Shown piece after piece: positions 26,370 to 36,107 of a stretch of 64,000 nucleotides of DNA. How positions within the stretch are numbered: the stretch's first letter is position 1; every line of letters begins with the position of its first letter. Position numbers and translations under genes: made by a program. The DNA lies in the NCBI GenBank assembly GCA_045105615.1, contig JBGCDS010000026.1:72581-136580 (forward strand), read 5' to 3'. Source of the stretch: UBA1858 sp045105615. Lineage in GTDB: Bacteria; Pseudomonadota; Gammaproteobacteria; UBA4575. Below the pieces are notes generated by a model that saw only the letters and a list, made by a program, of their open reading frames with translations, had not been told where the DNA came from and made no database searches.

Positions 26370-26999
26370 ATGCGACTACATAAAACCACAATATTTATGT
26401 TGATAACCACTGTTATGTGGAGCGGATTCGCATCGGCTGAATATTTCCGTTGGCAAGATAAAAATGGAGATACACAGTATGGGGACCAAGTCCCAGCAGC
26501 AGAAGCTGATAATGGACGTATTAGGGTTAACGAAGGAGGACAAGTCGTTGAACAAATCAGTCCTGCAAAAACGCCTGAAGAACAAAAACGTTACGATGAA
26601 CAGCAACGTATTGCTAAGTTAGAGCGCCAGCGTAAAGAAGAGCAAGAAGCTTATGATCGTTTATTACTAGCAACTTTCAATAGCTCTGAAGAAATCGTTG
26701 AAGTAAGAAATGAAAGAATAGCTTTGATTGAACAGTCGATTAAACTATCTCGTGAGCGTCTACGTAAGCAGCAAAAAGAGCTAGTTAAATTACACGATAG
26801 TCGTAATCGATTTATAGACAGAGACATGGAACCACCTAAGTGGATCGATGATAATGAACTTAAAGTACTCAGTCGTATAGCCGGTATCGAGCAATATATC
26901 AGTGACAAAGGTTTGGAAAAAGAAAGGTTACGTAAGCGTTTTGGTGCAGATTTAATTCGTTATAAAGAATTGACTAAACGATCCATTACCTCTCGATAA
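26370..26999 (+). CDS. DUF4124 domain-containing exported protein
   Basis: 209 residues. Signal peptide (about 1-23, ending GFASAE), then a DUF4124 domain EYFRWQDKNGDTQYGDQVP (about 24-42) and a long Lys/Arg/Glu-rich region predicted as coiled coil (about 65-205). DUF4124 proteins are periplasmic with no settled function. The last 14 bp overlap the convergent argB gene end to end. Confidence 0.82.
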   Translation: MRLHKTTIFMLITTVMWSGFASAEYFRWQDKNGDTQYGDQVPAAEADNGRIRVNEGGQVVEQISPAKTPEEQKRYDEQQRIAKLERQRKEEQEAYDRLLLATFNSSEEIVEVRNERIALIEQSIKLSRERLRKQQKELVKLHDSRNRFIDRDMEPPKWIDDNELKVLSRIAGIEQYISDKGLEKERLRKRFGADLIRYKELTKRSITSR

Positions 27000-27870
27000 G
27001 AGTTCCAATTCCCTGATCAGTAAGTAATTCAAGTAATACTGCATGTTGTATTCGGCCATCAATAATATGAGCAGTTTGAACCCCTGATTGCAACGCATCC
27101 ACGGCACATCGTATCTTAGGTAGCATACCGCCATAGATGATTTTTGATTTAATCAACTCATCTACTTGAGACGGAGATAAACCCGTAAGTAGCGTGTCGT
27201 CATCCATTACACCGGTAGTATTGGTCAATAGAATTAATTTTTCACTCTTAACGACGGCCGCAATACTAGCAGCCACTGAATCGGCATTAATGTTATATGT
27301 TTCACCGCTATCTCCAACACCGATAGGCGCAATCACAGGAATAATGTCGCTATCAATAAAAGTATTCAGAATTGCGGGATTAATACCGCTGACTTCGCCA
27401 ACATGACCTAGATCTATAATTTCTGAAGCACTCGCCTCAGGATCTGAGGAGGATATTTTAAGTTGCTTAGCATGAATCAAATCGCCATCCTTACCAGATA
27501 AGCCTACCGCACTACCGCCTTGCTGATTAATTAGATGAACAATTTCTTTATTTACTTTACCGCCAAGCACCATTTCGACAACATCCATGGTTTCTTGGTC
27601 AGTCACTCGCATACCTTCGACGAATTTAGATTCCTTGCCTAATGCCTTAAGTAATTCACCTATCTGAGGGCCACCACCATGAACAATAATTGGCTGTAAG
27701 CCCACCTGTTTTAACAACACGATATCTCGCGCAAAGCTATTTTTTAAATGTGGCTCGGTCATTGCGTTACCACCATACTTTATAACGATAGTTTTACCTG
27801 AAAATCGTTGTATATAAGGTAAAGCTTCGCTAAGAACCTTTGCCGTATTGATGGCGTCACTGGAGTTCAT
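26986..27870 (-). CDS. argB: acetylglutamate kinase
   Basis: Phosphorylates N-acetyl-L-glutamate, the second step of arginine synthesis. 294 residues. The glycine-rich motifs are KYGGNAM (about 32-38) and the substrate loop VHGGGPQIGELL (about 63-74). The length, with an N-terminal extension, resembles the arginine-inhibited hexameric type known from Pseudomonas; feedback regulation is inference. The start lies 6 bp downstream of the phosphomannomutase stop, in the coaBC-dut-algC-argB order. Confidence 0.97.
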   Translation of the reverse strand: MNSSDAINTAKVLSEALPYIQRFSGKTIVIKYGGNAMTEPHLKNSFARDIVLLKQVGLQPIIVHGGGPQIGELLKALGKESKFVEGMRVTDQETMDVVEMVLGGKVNKEIVHLINQQGGSAVGLSGKDGDLIHAKQLKISSSDPEASASEIIDLGHVGEVSGINPAILNTFIDSDIIPVIAPIGVGDSGETYNINADSVAASIAAVVKSEKLILLTNTTGVMDDDTLLTGLSPSQVDELIKSKIIYGGMLPKIRCAVDALQSGVQTAHIIDGRIQHAVLLELLTDQGIGTLIER

Positions 27871-27876
27871 AATGGT

Positions 27877-29250
27877 TTAAAAGGGTAAGTTAATAGTTGA
27901 ATCAACAGAGTGAATTTGAGATTTAAAGTTATCTTTTAGTTGTTGTAATTTTTCTTCGCTTTCTGCCTCAAATCGTATTACTAATGAAGGTGTTGTATTT
28001 GATGCACGTACAAGGCCCCAACCATAATCAAAGTCTGCACGTACACCGTCTATAGTTGATAGCTTTGCATCAGCAAAGTTCGATTGAGCAATAAACTTTT
28101 TAATAAACTCATGCTGAGCACCATCTTTATTAAGAGTAACGGTAATCTCGGGGGTACTGACATCATTTGGAAGGTCGTTAAAAATTTGACTAACAGGTCG
28201 TTCATCTGCGGCAAGTATTTCTAACATACGTGCCGCTGAATAAAGGCCATCATCAAAACCGAACCAACGCTCTTTAAAGAAAATGTGTCCACTCATTTCG
28301 CCTGCTAATAAAGCACCAGTCTCTTTCATTTTATTTTTTATAAATGAATGGCCTGTTTTCCACATAGTTGCTTTGCCGCCAGCTTGTTCAATATAGCTAG
28401 CCAAATTGCGCGATGACTTAACATCAAAAATTATTTCAGCGCCCGGATTACGTGATAGCACATCTTTTGCATATAGCATCATTTGACGATCAGCCCATAA
28501 CACTTCGCCATGTTCATCAACAATACCGACACGATCGCCATCACCATCAAAGGCTAAACCTAAGTCTAGTTTGTTTTCAGTAACCGTTTTAATTAAATCT
28601 TCTAAATTTTCAGGTTCACTTGGGTTTGGGTGATGGTTTGGAAAACTACCATCAATATCACAGAATAATTCGTTTACCTGAATACAACCCAAGCCGTTAA
28701 ATAATTTAATTGCTGTAGGGCCGGCAACACCATTGCCACAGTCTATCGCAATTGAAAGTGGTCGTTTCAATGTTACTTCCTTGAAGATAGTATCAAGGTA
28801 GTCACCTAATATATTAATTTCCTCGACTTTACCATCGCCTGCTTTGAAACTTCCTTGCTCAATACACGCATAGATGTCTTGAATCATGTCACCAAATAAT
28901 GTTTTTTCACCCATGACCATTTTAATGCCATTATATTCAGGTGGATTATGGCTGCCTGTCACCATTAGTCCAGAGCCAGTGCCTAGAGAGTGAGTGGCGT
29001 AATAAAGAACTGGTGTGGGTACTTCACCGATATCAATAACGTCTATTCCTGTCGAGCGTAGACCTTCAATTAAGTTATCGGAAAGTAGTTTACTGGTCAG
29101 TCGGCCATCACGTCCAACCGCGACATTTTTACACTCTGTGTATAGGCTACCAATAGCTTTACCAATTAGCATAGCAACATCAGGGCGCAGGTCCGTCTTA
29201 ACAACGCCTCTAATATCATATGCGCGGAATATACTGGAGGTTACGTCCAT
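27877..29250 (-). CDS. algC: phosphomannomutase/phosphoglucomutase
   Basis: Interconverts 1- and 6-phosphates of mannose and glucose for LPS and exopolysaccharide precursors. 457 residues. The phosphoserine loop is VTGSHNPPEYNG with Ser100, the metal loop is FDGDGDRVG (about 235-243) and the sugar-binding loop is GEMSGHIFF. Position between dut and argB matches algC of Pseudomonas. SD GAGGAG is clear. Substrate breadth is inferred from the AlgC resemblance. Confidence 0.93.
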   Translation of the reverse strand: MDVTSSIFRAYDIRGVVKTDLRPDVAMLIGKAIGSLYTECKNVAVGRDGRLTSKLLSDNLIEGLRSTGIDVIDIGEVPTPVLYYATHSLGTGSGLMVTGSHNPPEYNGIKMVMGEKTLFGDMIQDIYACIEQGSFKAGDGKVEEINILGDYLDTIFKEVTLKRPLSIAIDCGNGVAGPTAIKLFNGLGCIQVNELFCDIDGSFPNHHPNPSEPENLEDLIKTVTENKLDLGLAFDGDGDRVGIVDEHGEVLWADRQMMLYAKDVLSRNPGAEIIFDVKSSRNLASYIEQAGGKATMWKTGHSFIKNKMKETGALLAGEMSGHIFFKERWFGFDDGLYSAARMLEILAADERPVSQIFNDLPNDVSTPEITVTLNKDGAQHEFIKKFIAQSNFADAKLSTIDGVRADFDYGWGLVRASNTTPSLVIRFEAESEEKLQQLKDNFKSQIHSVDSTINLPF

Positions 29251-29282
29251 TGTTTTCTCCTCTGGTTAAATACTTAAAATCA

Positions 29283-29756
29283 CTATTGCTTACCCGTATG
29301 GCCAAAGCCACCTTCGCCACGATCTGTTTGTGTAAAGTTATCGACTACCTCAAAATTTGCTTGAATCACTGGTACAAAGACCAGTTGAGCAATGCGATCA
29401 CCAGGTTCTATGTTGAAGTCTTTATCACCTCGATTCCAAAGCGAAACCATTAAGGGACCCTGGTAATCTGAGTCTATTAGCCCGACTAAATTACCGAGTA
29501 CAATGCCATGCTTATGGCCTAGGCCGGACCGTGGAAGAATAACAGCGGCTAATGATGAATCATCAATAAATATTGAGATACCAGTGGGTATCAAATGTGT
29601 TGCACCAGGCCTAACGGTCATTGTTTCGTTAATACATGCCTGCAAGTCTAGACCGGCAGAACCACTGGTAGCATAGTTGGGCATTGGAAATTCTGTTCCA
29701 ATGCGGTTATCTAATATCTTAAGCTTTATTTTATTTTGATTGGAGATAAGTGACAT
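29283..29756 (-). CDS. dut: dUTP diphosphatase
   Basis: Hydrolyses dUTP to dUMP, which keeps uracil out of DNA and feeds thymidylate synthesis. 157 residues, trimeric type. The five motifs are present, including AGLDLQA, LPRSGLGHKHG, GLIDSDYQG and the C-terminal Gly-rich arm RGEGGFGHTG. The start overlaps the end of coaBC by 26 bp, suggesting translational coupling. Confidence 0.97.
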   Translation of the reverse strand: MSLISNQNKIKLKILDNRIGTEFPMPNYATSGSAGLDLQACINETMTVRPGATHLIPTGISIFIDDSSLAAVILPRSGLGHKHGIVLGNLVGLIDSDYQGPLMVSLWNRGDKDFNIEPGDRIAQLVFVPVIQANFEVVDNFTQTDRGEGGFGHTGKQ

Positions 29757-30963
29757 TTGTTTGAGAGGCTTCTTTTTTTAGTTGATCAGCAATGTTCTTA
29801 ATAATTAATCGAGCAAGTTGTGATTTGTGTGCTTTAGCTAGAGATACTGTGCTGTTATTTGAAATGATTTCTACTGCATTGTAATCACTATCAAAGCCCT
29901 GATTTGGTAATCCAACCTGGTTAGCAATAATCATGTTGAGAGATTTTTTTCTTAGTTTTACTAAAGCATGTTCAATAAGGTTTTCTGTTTCTGCAGCAAA
30001 ACCAACACAGAATAAATCAGGTTGAGATAATTTAACCTCTTTTAATATGTCAGGAGTCTTCGATAATTGTATAGAGATAGCATCATCTTGTTTCTTTATT
30101 TTTTGATCTGAAACATTCATCGGTTGATAGTCTGCGACAGCAGCAGCGGCAATAAAAAGATCAGCATCAGCACAGTATTTTATAGATGCAGTATGCATTT
30201 GCTGTGCAGTTTCTATTTGTACATAGTTGATGCGCTCGTTCTCATCTAGGTGCGTTGGTCCGCTAATCACGGTGACCTGCGCACCTGCCTCTAGTGCAGC
30301 ATCAGCAATAGCGTAACCCATTTTCCCAGATGAACGATTACTAATAAAACGAACAGGGTCGATTGGTTCTATAGTTGGTCCAGCAGTAATGACGACTTTT
30401 TTAGTGTTGAGGCTGTTGCTAGTAAATAGTGAGATACATAGGCTAACTAAATCATCAGGCTCTAACATTCTTCCTTCGCCAGATTCACCACAGGCTTGGA
30501 TTCCTTCGGCTGGCCCAAATATATGAACACCACGTTCTTGTAGAGCGATGATGTTTTGTTGAGTCGCAGGATTGTTCCACATGGCTTGGTTCATGGCTGG
30601 CGTAATCGCTAAGGGGCCTTGATGTGCAAGGCAGAGTGAACTGACAAAGCTGTCTGCTTCACCGTGACTAATTTTAGCGATAATATTTGCGGTAGCAGGT
30701 GCAATCACAATGGCATCTGACCAACGTGATAAAGCAATGTGATCCATACCGGCTGTATCAAAGCTACCATTATCAGAAGTTTGAACTGGATAACCCGACA
30801 GAGCTTGAAAGGTCAACGGTGTAACAAACTTAGTCGCACTTTCGGTCATAACAACTCGCACTTGTGCGCCAGCCCTTTGTAGTGCGCGTACGAATTCGGC
30901 ACTCTTATAGGCGGCAATACCGCCACTAACCGCGACAAGGATACGTTTGTTTGTAAGCTTCAT
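29731..30963 (-). CDS. coaBC: bifunctional phosphopantothenoylcysteine decarboxylase/synthetase
   Basis: Joins cysteine to 4'-phosphopantothenate (CoaB) and decarboxylates the product (CoaC) in CoA synthesis. 410 residues: a CoaC flavodoxin-like half (1-190) with the PAMNQAMW motif, and a CoaB half (190-410) starting VVITAGPTIEPIDPVRFISN. ATG start. It is divergent from radC with a 62-bp gap and is the first gene of the coaBC-dut-algC-argB unit. Confidence 0.97.
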   Translation of the reverse strand: MKLTNKRILVAVSGGIAAYKSAEFVRALQRAGAQVRVVMTESATKFVTPLTFQALSGYPVQTSDNGSFDTAGMDHIALSRWSDAIVIAPATANIIAKISHGEADSFVSSLCLAHQGPLAITPAMNQAMWNNPATQQNIIALQERGVHIFGPAEGIQACGESGEGRMLEPDDLVSLCISLFTSNSLNTKKVVITAGPTIEPIDPVRFISNRSSGKMGYAIADAALEAGAQVTVISGPTHLDENERINYVQIETAQQMHTASIKYCADADLFIAAAAVADYQPMNVSDQKIKKQDDAISIQLSKTPDILKEVKLSQPDLFCVGFAAETENLIEHALVKLRKKSLNMIIANQVGLPNQGFDSDYNAVEIISNNSTVSLAKAHKSQLARLIIKNIADQLKKEASQTNVTYLQSK

Positions 30964-31025
30964 GGCAAAGAAGTGTACCAGAATCAGTCCTTATATCGTG
31001 AATCTACCCCTAGTTTTTACTGTTA

Positions 31026-31694
31026 ATGCTACGAAATTGGCCAACTGAAAGTCGCCCGCGTGAAAGGCTTATTAATGAAGGTCCTGAAGCACTTACAGAT
31101 GCTGAACTGCTTGCGATTGTTCTAAGAATAGGTACGCCAGGTAAAAGTGTAGTGGAGCTGGCTCAAGAACTACTTAACCAGTTTGGTAGTCTGCGAGAAT
31201 TACTTGCATGTGAAAGCGCAGAACTGCAAAAAATTAAGGGTTTAGGCCCGGCAAAGGTGGCACAAATATCTGCGATTAAGATACTTGCACAGCGTAGCTT
31301 GAAAGAGCTGTTAATATCTAAGCCATCAGTGAGTGGGTCTAAAGATGCTGCCAATTTCTTATTTTGTAAGCTGCGTGATTATAAAAATGAGATCTTTGTA
31401 TGTTTATTGCTAGACACACGTAACCAATTAATTCGCTATGAAGAACTATTTAGTGGGTCTATCAGTGGTGCAAGTATCTATCCACGCGAGGTAGTGAATT
31501 TAGTCTTGAAAACAAATGCCGCGGCAGTAATTTTTGCACATAACCATCCTTCCGGGAATAGCGAACCAAGTGAGGCCGATAAGAAAATCACTAAAAGACT
31601 TAAACAGGCATTAGATTTAATCGATGTGCGTGTATTAGATCATATTGTTATTGGTGAAGATACTTACTCTATGGCAGAGCATGGACTAATCTAA
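31026..31694 (+). CDS. radC: RadC family protein (JAMM/MPN+ domain)
   Basis: 222 residues: an N-terminal HhH-like region (about 25-90) and a C-terminal JAMM domain with the metal-binding HNHPSGNSEPSEAD motif. Despite its name, a role in DNA repair is not established for the family; some members aid competence. The TAA stop shares two bases with the convergent bioF TAG (CTAA at 31691-31694). Divergent from coaBC, as in many gammaproteobacteria. Confidence 0.95.
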   Translation: MLRNWPTESRPRERLINEGPEALTDAELLAIVLRIGTPGKSVVELAQELLNQFGSLRELLACESAELQKIKGLGPAKVAQISAIKILAQRSLKELLISKPSVSGSKDAANFLFCKLRDYKNEIFVCLLLDTRNQLIRYEELFSGSISGASIYPREVVNLVLKTNAAAVIFAHNHPSGNSEPSEADKKITKRLKQALDLIDVRVLDHIVIGEDTYSMAEHGLI

Positions 31695-32869
31695 CTTTTA
31701 GTTTCTAATGCTATAGAATTTTTAACTTCAGTTAAAGCATTAGCTAATTGATCAATTTGTTGCAGAGTGTGTTCACTTGATAGTGTGATACGTAAACGGG
31801 CTGTATTTTTTGGTACGGTAGGCGGTCGTATAGCAAGCACTAATAGTCCACGTCGTTCTAATTGACTGCTGAAATTTAATGCGAGTTTGTTTTCACCTAT
31901 AATAATAGTCTGTATCGCAGTGATAGACTCTAGTAATTGTAAATTTGTTTGTGCAATAGCATGACGAAAATATTGAATGTTATTGAGCAGTTTTTGTCGT
32001 CGTTCAGGCTCATTAATAATAATATTTAAGCTCTGTGTTGCAGCTGCAGCAAGTGCAGCAGGTGGTGCAGTGGTATAAATTAGCGTGCGTGCTTTTTGTA
32101 TCAAGAAATCAATCGTATTGTTATCACTCAATACGAAGGCTCCACTGCCACCAAATGCTTTGCCGAATGTCCCAATTAATACATCTACCTTTGAGGTGTC
32201 AACGCCAAGATGTTCCAGACTTCCTCGACCATTAAGACCAAGCACGCCTATACCATGTGCATCATCAATAATTAATTTATCGTTAGAATCCCGTTTAAGT
32301 TGATGGAGCTGATCTATAGGAGCAATACTGCCTTCCATGCTAAATACGCCATCACTTACGATTAAATGCGAATCTGATTGGCTATCATTAACTATGTCTT
32401 GAGCCTGATTAGTATCACGATGATGGTATCGTTTTAAATCGCCACTGGCATTTTTTGCTGCATCGATAAGAGAGGCATGGTTAAGGCGATCTTGTAAAAT
32501 TAAACTATGGCGTGAGCTAAGTGCTGAGATAACGCCTAGGTTAGCAAGGTAGCCTGAAGAAAATAATACGCAACGTTGGTAGCCTAGAAACTCAGATAGC
32601 TGTTCCTCCAACGAGGCATGCAGTGTTGAATAACCACTTATAAGTTGGGAAGCACCGGTGCCGACACCATAATGAGATATAGCATCTTTGGCTGCCTGGC
32701 AAACGCGAGGATCATTAGCTAAGCCTAGATAGTCATTGCTGCAAAAAGATAAAAATTGTTTGCCATCAATAATGACTTTGATATCTTGAGGACTGCCTAA
32801 TTGACGTCTTTGCCTATAAGCGCCCTGTTGTTTTAGCTCAGTTAGTTTCTGAGAAATTGGAATCTGCAC
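31691..32869 (-). CDS. bioF: 8-amino-7-oxononanoate synthase
   Basis: PLP enzyme that condenses pimeloyl-ACP with alanine in biotin synthesis. 392 residues. The PLP lysine is K237 in GTFGKAFGGSG; D202 and H205 are in IIDDAHG. The start is GTG at 32867-32869, without a clear SD, 11 bp after the bioB stop. Other biotin genes (bioH, bioC, bioD, bioA) are not in the window. Confidence 0.96.
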   Translation of the reverse strand: MQIPISQKLTELKQQGAYRQRRQLGSPQDIKVIIDGKQFLSFCSNDYLGLANDPRVCQAAKDAISHYGVGTGASQLISGYSTLHASLEEQLSEFLGYQRCVLFSSGYLANLGVISALSSRHSLILQDRLNHASLIDAAKNASGDLKRYHHRDTNQAQDIVNDSQSDSHLIVSDGVFSMEGSIAPIDQLHQLKRDSNDKLIIDDAHGIGVLGLNGRGSLEHLGVDTSKVDVLIGTFGKAFGGSGAFVLSDNNTIDFLIQKARTLIYTTAPPAALAAAATQSLNIIINEPERRQKLLNNIQYFRHAIAQTNLQLLESITAIQTIIIGENKLALNFSSQLERRGLLVLAIRPPTVPKNTARLRITLSSEHTLQQIDQLANALTEVKNSIALETKS

Positions 32870-32880
32870 TGATGATATTA

Positions 32881-33834
32881 TTAGTGACTTGCCTGCGCCT
32901 CTAAGCTCATACCTAAGCGTTCAAATAAGCGTGCGTCTTCATCAATATCCGGATTTGGTGCAGTTAATAACTTCTCACCAAAAAATACAGAATTAGCACC
33001 TGCGTGGAAGCAAAGGGCTTGCATGGCATCATTCATAGATTCGCGCCCAGCAGATAATCGGATGTAAGTCTTTGGCATTAGTATGCGTGTAGCGGCAATC
33101 ATGCGGGCAAATTCAATCGGGTCCAGTTCATCAGTGCCGTATAAGGGCGTCCCTTCAATCTGTACCAATAAATTAATAGGCACAGATTCTGGCTGAGGGT
33201 CCATGTTGGCTAATTCAAGTAATAAGCCAACGCGCTGTTGTCGGTTTTCACCCATGCCCAGAATACCTCCAGAGCAGACATTAACTCCTGATTCCCTCAC
33301 GTGCTTCAAAGTGTCTAATCTGTCTTGATAATCCCGCGTAGTGATAATCTCTCCATAGAACTCTGGTGAGGTATCAAGGTTATGATTGTAGTAGTCCAAC
33401 CCGACTTCGGATAAACGCTTAGACTGTTTTTCAGTGAGCATACCTAGAGTAACGCAGGTTTCTAAATTTTCCGATTGAACCTCTTTGATCATTTCAATCA
33501 CTGTCTCTAGGTTTTTATCGGTAGGGTTACGCCAGGCAGCTCCCATACAGAATCGAGTCGCGCCCTGTTGCTTGGCATTTTGAGCCGCAGTTCTAACCTC
33601 ATCAAGAGAAAGTAAGCGTTCTCGTTCTAACCCAGTGTCATAGCGTGCGCTTTGTGGACAATATGCACAATCTTCAGGGCAGGCGCCTGTTTTGATTGAT
33701 AGTAGCGTGCTAGCTTGAATAGTATTCGGGTTATGGTGAGTACGATGAATACTTTGAGCTTCAAATAATAGGTCATTAAATGGCTTAGCAAAAATATCGC
33801 TAACTTCTTTTTTTTCCCACATTTTTCTACTCAT
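32881..33834 (-). CDS. bioB: biotin synthase
   Basis: Radical-SAM enzyme that inserts sulfur into dethiobiotin. 317 residues. The radical-SAM cluster is C52-x3-C56-x2-C59 in GACPEDCAYCPQS; the second cluster ligands appear in ETCVTLG and VCSGGILGMGE, with Arg in RLSAGRE. ATG start. First of the bioB-bioF pair, divergent from comF across 61 bp. I see no BirA-type operator in that gap. Confidence 0.97.
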   Translation of the reverse strand: MSRKMWEKKEVSDIFAKPFNDLLFEAQSIHRTHHNPNTIQASTLLSIKTGACPEDCAYCPQSARYDTGLERERLLSLDEVRTAAQNAKQQGATRFCMGAAWRNPTDKNLETVIEMIKEVQSENLETCVTLGMLTEKQSKRLSEVGLDYYNHNLDTSPEFYGEIITTRDYQDRLDTLKHVRESGVNVCSGGILGMGENRQQRVGLLLELANMDPQPESVPINLLVQIEGTPLYGTDELDPIEFARMIAATRILMPKTYIRLSAGRESMNDAMQALCFHAGANSVFFGEKLLTAPNPDIDEDARLFERLGMSLEAQASH

Positions 33835-33895
33835 TTACGGCTCACTTTTGAAATATATAGGTACGGGAGTCTAAACGCCTGTAGGCACTTGTCAA

Positions 33896-34618
33896 ATGAA
33901 AGGTATTGATAGATTTTACAAGTTAAGATCGATAGCAAGCAGAATGATATATCCATGGGTGTGTTGTGTCTGTGGCTCTCATAATAAGGGGCACTCAGGA
34001 ATATGTAACTCTTGTATTAGTCATTTACCCTGGTGTCTGAACGAAAACTTGTGTGTGGTTTGTGCACTCCCTATTTCTGTTGCAAGAAATACGAATAAGA
34101 TCTGTGGAGAATGCCAAAAATCACCACCTAATTACGATCAGATTCATGCTAATTTTTGGTATCAGTCGCCTATTGATAAGTTAATTTCCAGGTATAAATA
34201 TCTGAATCAATGGGAAAATGCGCATACTTTAATTGAACTATCTGTTAATGCATTTACTGAAATATCGAAATCGGGTTTAGTGATACCGATGCCTAGTCAT
34301 CCAGCGCGTGTTCGTGAGAGAGGGTTTAATGCTGTATTTGAATTACTTAAGTTGTTTAACAAACGAATAAAATTCGATTACGCGCTTGATAGGGTATTCC
34401 GCAGTAAATATACAGAAACACAAACAGGCAAACTAAAAAGTCAGCGTAGAAAAAATGTTAAAGGGGCGTTTACAGTTGTTAAACCATTTAATAGAGATCA
34501 TGTAATTATATTTGATGAAGTTGTGACAACAGGAGCAACGGTCAATGAACTTAGTCGTTGTTTAAAAAAAGCAGGTGTTAAACGAGTGACAGTCTGGGCA
34601 ATTGCACGGACTAAATAG
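33896..34618 (+). CDS. comF: ComF family protein (phosphoribosyltransferase-like)
   Basis: 240 residues: an N-terminal zinc-ribbon-like region with repeated CxxC pairs (CCVCGS, CNSC, CVVC, CGEC; about 21-78), then a PRTase fold with PMPSHPARVRERGFNAVFEL and the PRPP motif IIFDEVVTTGATV. ComF/GntX family members are linked to DNA uptake during competence. Next to bioB in many proteobacteria. The end overlaps ubiA by 8 bp on the other strand. Together with dprA it hints at competence capacity. Confidence 0.9.
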   Translation: MKGIDRFYKLRSIASRMIYPWVCCVCGSHNKGHSGICNSCISHLPWCLNENLCVVCALPISVARNTNKICGECQKSPPNYDQIHANFWYQSPIDKLISRYKYLNQWENAHTLIELSVNAFTEISKSGLVIPMPSHPARVRERGFNAVFELLKLFNKRIKFDYALDRVFRSKYTETQTGKLKSQRRKNVKGAFTVVKPFNRDHVIIFDEVVTTGATVNELSRCLKKAGVKRVTVWAIARTK

Positions 34619-35483
34619 GTAACCAATAACTCGCGGCAATTCCGATAAAGATAATTAAACCAACATAATTATTATTTAGAAATGCATCGAAGCAGTCTAG
34701 AGGTTTACGTGCATAAATCAGTATCTGCTGATAGATAAAAAATAAAGCTACAAGGAATAAACTACAAAAATACCAATAACGTAGTTCGACCTGTGTGCCA
34801 ACAGATATTAAAGCAAGTAATACAAAGACTTGTAAAATGCCAATGATAGTGCGATCAGAAGAGCCAAATAAGATCGCAGTAGACTTAACCCCGATTCTCA
34901 TATCATCTTTACGGTCAACCATGCCGTACATAGTGTCGTACGCAGTTGTCCAGAGAATAGTAGCAATAAATAATAACCAAGCCCATTTAGGAGGATAGGA
35001 ATCGGTTAATGCTACAAATGCCATTGGTACAGCCCAGGCGAATGCTAGTCCTAGGTGTACTTGCGGCAAATAGTGCAGGCGCTTAGTAAAAGGATATGAA
35101 GCAGCTAGCGCGACAGCGAGTAAAGAAAACATAAGAGTGAGTTTATTTAAGAAAAACACCACTAAGCAAAATGCTATTAAACTTAATACTACAAATATTG
35201 AGATGGCTTCTAATGAGGATACATTGCGAGTCACAAGGGGACGGTTTTTGGTTCTTTCAACATCGCCATCAAAATTTTGATCAGCATAATCGTTGATTGC
35301 ACAACCGGCAGAACGCATTAGAATTACACCAAGTATAAAAACAACTAATGTAGATAATTCGGGCGTTCCTTCACCTGCAATTAGTAATGCCCAGAGTGTA
35401 GGCCAAAGCAGCAGAAAAATTCCTATAGGCTTATTTAAGCGTATTAGTTGAGCATAGGCGAGTAGCTTATTTTTTAGTGACAT
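34611..35483 (-). CDS. ubiA: 4-hydroxybenzoate polyprenyltransferase
   Basis: Membrane prenyltransferase that attaches the isoprenoid tail to 4-hydroxybenzoate in ubiquinone synthesis. 290 residues with eight or nine helices. The two Asp-rich motifs for Mg-diphosphate are NDYADQNFDGDVERTKNRPL and YDTMYGMVDRKDD. ATG start. UbiC is not adjacent. Ubiquinone use agrees with an aerobic respiratory chain feeding the ATP synthase. Confidence 0.96.
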   Translation of the reverse strand: MSLKNKLLAYAQLIRLNKPIGIFLLLWPTLWALLIAGEGTPELSTLVVFILGVILMRSAGCAINDYADQNFDGDVERTKNRPLVTRNVSSLEAISIFVVLSLIAFCLVVFFLNKLTLMFSLLAVALAASYPFTKRLHYLPQVHLGLAFAWAVPMAFVALTDSYPPKWAWLLFIATILWTTAYDTMYGMVDRKDDMRIGVKSTAILFGSSDRTIIGILQVFVLLALISVGTQVELRYWYFCSLFLVALFFIYQQILIYARKPLDCFDAFLNNNYVGLIIFIGIAASYWLPI

Positions 35484-35570
35484 AGTGTTTTATAAGTCAT
35501 TATCTGCTTAGTCATAGGCATGATAGCATTACCATAGATAATTCAATCATTAACATCAACATACTCAGTT

Positions 35571-36107
35571 ATGGCTATTAGAACATTTCAAACACATACG
35601 CCTAAGATAGATAAAACCGCTTACATTGATCCCACTGCTTTAGTCATTGGCCAGGTAGAAATGGGGGCAGATAGTTCGATATGGCCTATGACTGTTGTGA
35701 GAGGCGATATCAATACTATTTCAATTGGTGAGCGAACAAATATACAAGATGGCTCAATTTTGCATGTTAGTCATGATGGTGAATATAGCCCTGGTGGTGC
35801 GAGTATGACTATAGGAAATGATGTCACCATAGGACATTCTGTTGTTTTACATGCCTGTACATTGATGGATTGTTGTTTAATCGGTATTGGATCGGTGGTA
35901 TTAGATAATGCTATAGTGCATAAGCATGCCATAGTTGGTGCTGGTTCATTAGTGACTAATGGAAAAGAGCTTGAAGGTGGTTATCTGTGGATGGGGCGAC
36001 CGGCTAAAAAAGTACGCGAGTTGAGCGATAAAGAAATTGAGTACTTATCTTACTCTGCAAAGCATTATGTGAAAGTTAAACAGATGCACGAAAGTAGTGG
36101 GAGTTAA
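35571..36107 (+). CDS. gamma-carbonic anhydrase family protein (YrdA-like)
   Basis: 178 residues of left-handed beta-helix hexapeptide repeats, expected to form a trimer. The three metal-ligand histidine positions are seen in LHVSHDG, IGHSVVLHACT. YrdA/PaaY-type proteins bind zinc, but catalytic carbonic anhydrase activity varies, so the reaction is not certain. It is convergent with aroE, the two stop codons sharing TTAA at 36104-36107; yrdA-aroE linkage is common. Confidence 0.92.
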   Translation: MAIRTFQTHTPKIDKTAYIDPTALVIGQVEMGADSSIWPMTVVRGDINTISIGERTNIQDGSILHVSHDGEYSPGGASMTIGNDVTIGHSVVLHACTLMDCCLIGIGSVVLDNAIVHKHAIVGAGSLVTNGKELEGGYLWMGRPAKKVRELSDKEIEYLSYSAKHYVKVKQMHESSGS

